The notes under the pieces were generated by a model that ran no database searches, was not told the DNA's origin, and saw only the letters and a list, made by a program, of their open reading frames with translations. From the NCBI GenBank assembly GCA_021786455.1, contig JAJYNF010000115.1, forward strand, positions 1 through 12,009: a stretch of DNA of 12,009 nucleotides. Reading direction: 5' to 3'. The number at the start of each line of letters is the position of its first letter. Within the stretch, counting starts at the first letter, position 1. This document shows, one piece after another, positions 7,566-12,009 of this stretch. A program made the translations under genes and the position numbers. This stretch comes from Acidobacteriota bacterium. Its GTDB lineage: Bacteria > Acidobacteriota > Terriglobia > UBA7540.

Positions 7566-8689
7566 CCCGACTCGCAACTCACGGTTGGCTTGGACGCCGA
7601 GCCTGGATTTGGGCTGGGGTGGTTGCATTGGCGTTGGCTCGGTGTTCACGAGCCCCAGGCACCCGACGTCCCACTCTCCCTATCGCGCCGGTTGAGGCTT
7701 TTGAGCACAATCCGGCCGCGGCCCGCCAAGCCGTTTACCCTCAGACATATCTCAGTGCCGGGATAAAATCTGATCAGGCTCGCCGGCAGAGCCGTTATAA
7801 TTCCGAGGAGCAACAACTCAGGCGGCGTGCTCAGTTTCGGCGATTGGACCGTGTGGGGCTTCAGGAACTGGCGGAGCGCCACCTCAATCGCGCTCGGGCC
7901 AGTTTCGAGCGGGCGCTGACAATTGCCTCGGAGGCCGGCCTCGCTGCCGAGAGCAATTTAGCCGGCGCTCAGCTTTCGCTGGCTGCCGGGCAGCGCTTCA
8001 TGCAGAATCATGCTTACTCGGCGGCCGCTTCTAGTTTTGCCCGGGCCTTAGCTCTGTCTCCAAATGATCCGCTGGCTCTGACATACCTGACGGAAGCCCG
8101 GTACGACGCCGAATTTCAAGCGGCCCGCATAGCGCTCTCGCAAGGCTCGATTTCGGTTGCTCGCCATCGCTTCCTTGAATGCCTGGAATATAAGCCCGCT
8201 GCCCCCGACCCGCTCCGCGAGCTTGCTCGCCTAAGCCAGTGGCAATCGGCCGCGGCGGAGTGTGATCGCTATTTCGGAACTGCTAACGCCGCGCTCCAGG
8301 CCGGCCACTGGAACCGTGCTGAAGCGGCGATTCGCCATCTCGCCCTGGCATTCGACCGGGCCCAAGCCACGGGCATCCGTTCGCCCATCCTCTTTCGCTC
8401 CAGAGCCTTGCTGCCTGCTTATCTCATTTATGCGAATGGCGACTTCGGCGGCGCCTTTCGCCTTTCCCAGAATGTTCGCGGAGCGAGGAATTTGGCCCTC
8501 GCAGCCGATTTCCGTCAATTCTTGAGGTCGCGGCGGAGATGGGCTTTCCTTCGCGCTTACGTTCCCGTCATCTGTTTTGCCTACGGACTGACCCTTATGG
8601 CGAGCCTTTATGCCGGTCTTAGGCAGGCCGCACGAGCCTCGACGGGGACAGCCAAGGCAAAGCTCTCCCCGACCGAATCATCGTTATGA
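7562..8689 (+). CDS. TPR-like helical repeat protein with terminal membrane segments, function unknown
   Basis: The frame is open from 7250, but I start at ATG 7562. It overlaps the upstream stop as ATGA, a standard coupling arrangement, and the N-terminus then looks sensible. The 375-residue product has a hydrophobic segment (about 14-27) preceded by arginines, which could be an uncleaved anchor. The lone Cys28 follows Arg, so it is a poor lipobox. Residues 100-225 carry TPR-like helix pairs (LAERHLNRARASFERALTIA at 103-122; YSAAASSFARALALSPNDP at 152-170; ISVARHRFLECLEYKP at 197-212), and further helices run to about 265. A second hydrophobic segment (about 331-351) lies near the C-terminus, followed by a short basic tail. 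TPR repeats bind proteins, so a scaffold or sensor role for the phosphorylation module is likely; this is inference. It overlaps the kinase gene by ATGA. Confidence 0.75.
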   Translation: MTRLATHGWLGRRAWIWAGVVALALARCSRAPGTRRPTLPIAPVEAFEHNPAAARQAVYPQTYLSAGIKSDQARRQSRYNSEEQQLRRRAQFRRLDRVGLQELAERHLNRARASFERALTIASEAGLAAESNLAGAQLSLAAGQRFMQNHAYSAAASSFARALALSPNDPLALTYLTEARYDAEFQAARIALSQGSISVARHRFLECLEYKPAAPDPLRELARLSQWQSAAAECDRYFGTANAALQAGHWNRAEAAIRHLALAFDRAQATGIRSPILFRSRALLPAYLIYANGDFGGAFRLSQNVRGARNLALAADFRQFLRSRRRWAFLRAYVPVICFAYGLTLMASLYAGLRQAARASTGTAKAKLSPTESSL

Positions 8690-9993
8690 GTTCGCTTTGG
8701 AAGCGCGGCCAAACCCCCTGGACAGAAACCTCCCATGAGCCCTGTTGCATCGAAGATGCTTTGGGCGAGGGTGGCCAGGGTGTCGTCTATCGGGTAAACG
8801 TCGGTGGCCGGCTGGCTGCCGTCAAGTGGTATTACCCCGAGTTTGCAACCCCCGGGCAGCGGGTTGCGCTCGAGACATTGGTCAAACGCGGCACCCCAAC
8901 GGGCAAATTCCTCTGGCCTCTGGAGCTGGTCTCCGCGCCTTCCCACCCTGGCTTCGGTTATCTGATGCCTTTGCGCGAGGAACGCTACAAGGGTATGGCT
9001 GACCTGATGAAGCGCCGCCTCGAGCCGACCTTTCGCGCCCTCGCAACGCTCGGCTTTGAACTCGCGCACAGTTTTCTCCAGCTCCACTCCAAGGGGCTTT
9101 GCTATCGGGACATCTCTTTCGGCAACGTTTTCTTCGATCCCGGCACGGGCGAGGTGCTCATCTGCGACAACGACAACGTCTCGATTGACGGCGTCGGCGA
9201 AGGGGGCGTCCTGGGCACGCCGCGATTCATGGCTCCCGAGGTCGTGCGCGGCGATTCCCCGCCCAGCATTCAAACCGATCTCTATTCGCTGGCCGTCCTT
9301 CTTTTTTACATTTTCATCATGCATCACCCCTTGGAAGGAAAGAAGGAGCTTGCCATTCATAGCTTCGATCTTCCCGCTATGAACCGTCTTTACGGAACTG
9401 AACCCGCTTTCATTTACGATCCCGACAATGCTTCCAATCGCCCGGTCCAAGGCGTTCATGACAATGCTTTTTACTTTTGGCCGATCTATCCGCAATTCTT
9501 GCGAGATCTCTTCACCCGAGCCTTCACCGATGGTATCCGGGACCCACTCCACGGCCGCGTCCGAGAAGGCGAATGGCGCGCCGCCATGATTAACCTCCGC
9601 GACGCTATCCATTATTGCCAACATTGCGGGACGGAGAACTTCGCCGATTCCTCGAGCCAAACTGCCGGCATTTGCTGGCATTGCAACAGGCGGCTGCGCC
9701 TCCCGATACGCCTCCGCATCAACCGGCAAATCGTGATGCTCAACCACGACACTCAACTTTTCCCCCATCACCTTGCCTCGGATAGACCTTACGATTTCTC
9801 CCGGCCCCTCGCCGCCGTTGCCCGTCACCCGGACCACACCAAGGTTTGGGGCCTCAAGAACCTTTCCGACGCTCCCTGGTTTATCACCACCCCGCGCGAC
9901 CCCCAACCCAAAGCCGTTCCCCCCGGCCTGAGTCTCACCCTGCTGCCCGGAGCAGAAATCAACTTCGGCAAAGTCCTCGGCCAAATTCTTTGA
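8686..9993 (+). CDS. Ser/Thr-kinase-like protein with C-terminal zinc ribbon (TerY-P kinase)
   Basis: A 435-residue, apparently soluble protein. Kinase motifs occur in order: glycine loop LGEGGQGVVY (26-35), AVKWYY with ATP-anchoring K47, catalytic YRDISFGN (140-147, in place of HRD...N, keeping D142 and N147), metal site CDNDN (160-164, DND in place of DFG, keeping D161), LGTPRFMAPE (176-185) and DLYSLAVLLFY (198-208). Catalytic residues survive, so activity is plausible despite the odd surroundings. A zinc ribbon follows: C311-x2-C314 and C330-x2-C333. Residues 340-435 form a beta-rich tail of unknown function. This kinase plus zinc-ribbon layout is what is known from TerY-P triads. It starts in an ATGA overlap with the TPR-like gene, without its own ribosome site, and ends the operon. 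No transmembrane segment is visible. Confidence 0.9.
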   Translation: MSSLWKRGQTPWTETSHEPCCIEDALGEGGQGVVYRVNVGGRLAAVKWYYPEFATPGQRVALETLVKRGTPTGKFLWPLELVSAPSHPGFGYLMPLREERYKGMADLMKRRLEPTFRALATLGFELAHSFLQLHSKGLCYRDISFGNVFFDPGTGEVLICDNDNVSIDGVGEGGVLGTPRFMAPEVVRGDSPPSIQTDLYSLAVLLFYIFIMHHPLEGKKELAIHSFDLPAMNRLYGTEPAFIYDPDNASNRPVQGVHDNAFYFWPIYPQFLRDLFTRAFTDGIRDPLHGRVREGEWRAAMINLRDAIHYCQHCGTENFADSSSQTAGICWHCNRRLRLPIRLRINRQIVMLNHDTQLFPHHLASDRPYDFSRPLAAVARHPDHTKVWGLKNLSDAPWFITTPRDPQPKAVPPGLSLTLLPGAEINFGKVLGQIL

Positions 9994-11383
<1,390 letters not shown>

Positions 11384-11517
11384 GGAGCCACGCTATTGCA
11401 AAGCGAGAAGACCGGCTTGCTTTGGGCGCCCGCCCAAACCCAGGGTGACTTGTGGGCAAAGCTTTGGCGCCCTCTTTGCGAGGCATCGCAGTCAGCGACC
11501 GAACCCGGGACCCTTTG
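11384..11517 (+). other. gap-pgk intercistronic region with alternative RNA hairpins
   Basis: This 134-base spacer can form several stems: CAAAGC (11399-11404) with GCTTTG (11419-11424); TTTGGGC (11421-11427) with GCCCAAA (11432-11438), four-base loop; and GCAAAG (11456-11461) with CTTTGC (11474-11479). The first two share bases and exclude each other. None is followed by a T-tract, so transcription probably continues into pgk, and I see no strong new promoter. RNA processing or differential stability of the two messages is a reasonable guess. Confidence 0.45.
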
Positions 11518-12009
11518 ATGGCTAAAGCCTCTATCCGCGATCTTGACCTAAAAGGTAAGCGCGTGTTTGTGCGCGTGGATTTTAACGTGCCGCTCGACGG
11601 CGCCGGCAATGTGGCGGACGACACTCGCATTCGCGCCAGCTTGCCGACGATTCAATGGGGACTGGGACAGGGCGCGCGGCTCGTTTTGGCCTCACATCTT
11701 GGGCGGCCGAAAGGGAAGCCCGATTCCAAGATGAGCCTCCGGCCGGTTGCTTACGCGCTATCAAGCCTGCTTGGCCGGTCTGTAAGCTTTGCTTCCGATT
11801 GCGTGGGTCCGGAAGCCGAGCAAGCTGCTCATCGTTTGACCGATGGTCAGGCTTTGCTGCTTGAAAACCTCCGCTTCCATGCCGAAGAAGAGAAAAACGA
11901 TCCGGATTTCTCTCGGCAGCTAGCCGCGCTCGGCGAGGTTTACGTCAACGATGCATTCGGCACCGCGCATCGCGCGCATGCTTCCACGGAGGGCATCACC
12001 CATTTTCTT
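11518..12009 (+). CDS. pgk: Phosphoglycerate kinase, N-terminal part (cut by window end)
   Basis: Cytosolic glycolytic enzyme that makes ATP from 1,3-bisphosphoglycerate, directly following the gap gene that makes that substrate. The 164 visible codons cover most of the N-terminal domain: [20 protein letters not shown] (6-25) is the family hallmark with substrate-binding [17 protein letters not shown] and SHLGRPKG follow, then [15 protein letters not shown] and [16 protein letters not shown], with substrate-contacting residues in place. No frameshift is seen. The gene is open at the window end; a full Pgk is roughly 400 residues, so more than half is missing. Only a weak GGGA lies ahead of the ATG, so expression probably depends on transcription from the gap promoter. 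Confidence 0.97.
   Translation, partial: MAKASIRDLDLKGKRVFVRVDFNVPLDGAGNVADDTRIRASLPTIQWGLGQGARLVLASHLGRPKGKPDSKMSLRPVAYALSSLLGRSVSFASDCVGPEAEQAAHRLTDGQALLLENLRFHAEEEKNDPDFSRQLAALGEVYVNDAFGTAHRAHASTEGITHFL

Noticed and set aside
7631..7650. Lipoprotein signal in the TPR-like protein
   Set aside because: The sequence before Cys28 is LAR, and Arg at -1 is not accepted by the lipoprotein signal peptidase pattern.

Overview
The window looks like chromosomal DNA from a GC-rich, free-living bacterium. The acidobacterial flavour of the GAPDH, Pgk and GlnD proteins and of the signalling cluster makes Acidobacteriota my best guess. That is family-level intuition from reading the proteins, and no phylogenetic marker is present.

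Layout. (1) Positions 1-62 may hold the last codons of an unidentified plus-strand gene. (2) Positions 183-4720, minus strand, are a nitrogen-control operon transcribed in the order amtB (ammonium channel), glnB/glnK (PII signal protein with its uridylylation tyrosine) and glnD (bifunctional PII uridylyltransferase/uridylyl-removing enzyme). (3) Positions 4721-5015 are a divergent intergenic region, with an extended -10 promoter for amtB on the minus strand and a good sigma70-type promoter for the next operon on the plus strand. (4) Positions 5016-9993, plus strand, are a compact five-gene operon: a TerY-like von Willebrand A (vWA) protein, a PP2C-type phosphatase, a helical-domain multi-pass membrane protein, a membrane-anchored TPR-like protein, and a Ser/Thr-kinase-like protein with a zinc ribbon. 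(5) Positions 9994-10303 have no convincing gene. (6) Positions 10304-12009, plus strand, carry a near-consensus promoter, gap (glyceraldehyde-3-phosphate dehydrogenase) and the first 164 codons of pgk (phosphoglycerate kinase), separated by a hairpin-rich intercistronic stretch.

How the genes work together. In the nitrogen operon, GlnD senses glutamine and modifies PII, and PII gates AmtB, so sensor, messenger and target are transcribed together. In the central operon, vWA, PP2C and kinase correspond to the known TerY-P phosphorylation triad of Ter-type stress systems. Two integral-membrane or membrane-anchored genes of unknown function are embedded between phosphatase and kinase, with ATGA overlaps. 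That suggests a membrane-tethered, reversible phosphorylation module acting on, or controlled by, the vWA protein. No TerD, TerC, TerB or TerZ gene is in the window, so its output is unknown. The gap-pgk pair is ordinary central glycolysis.
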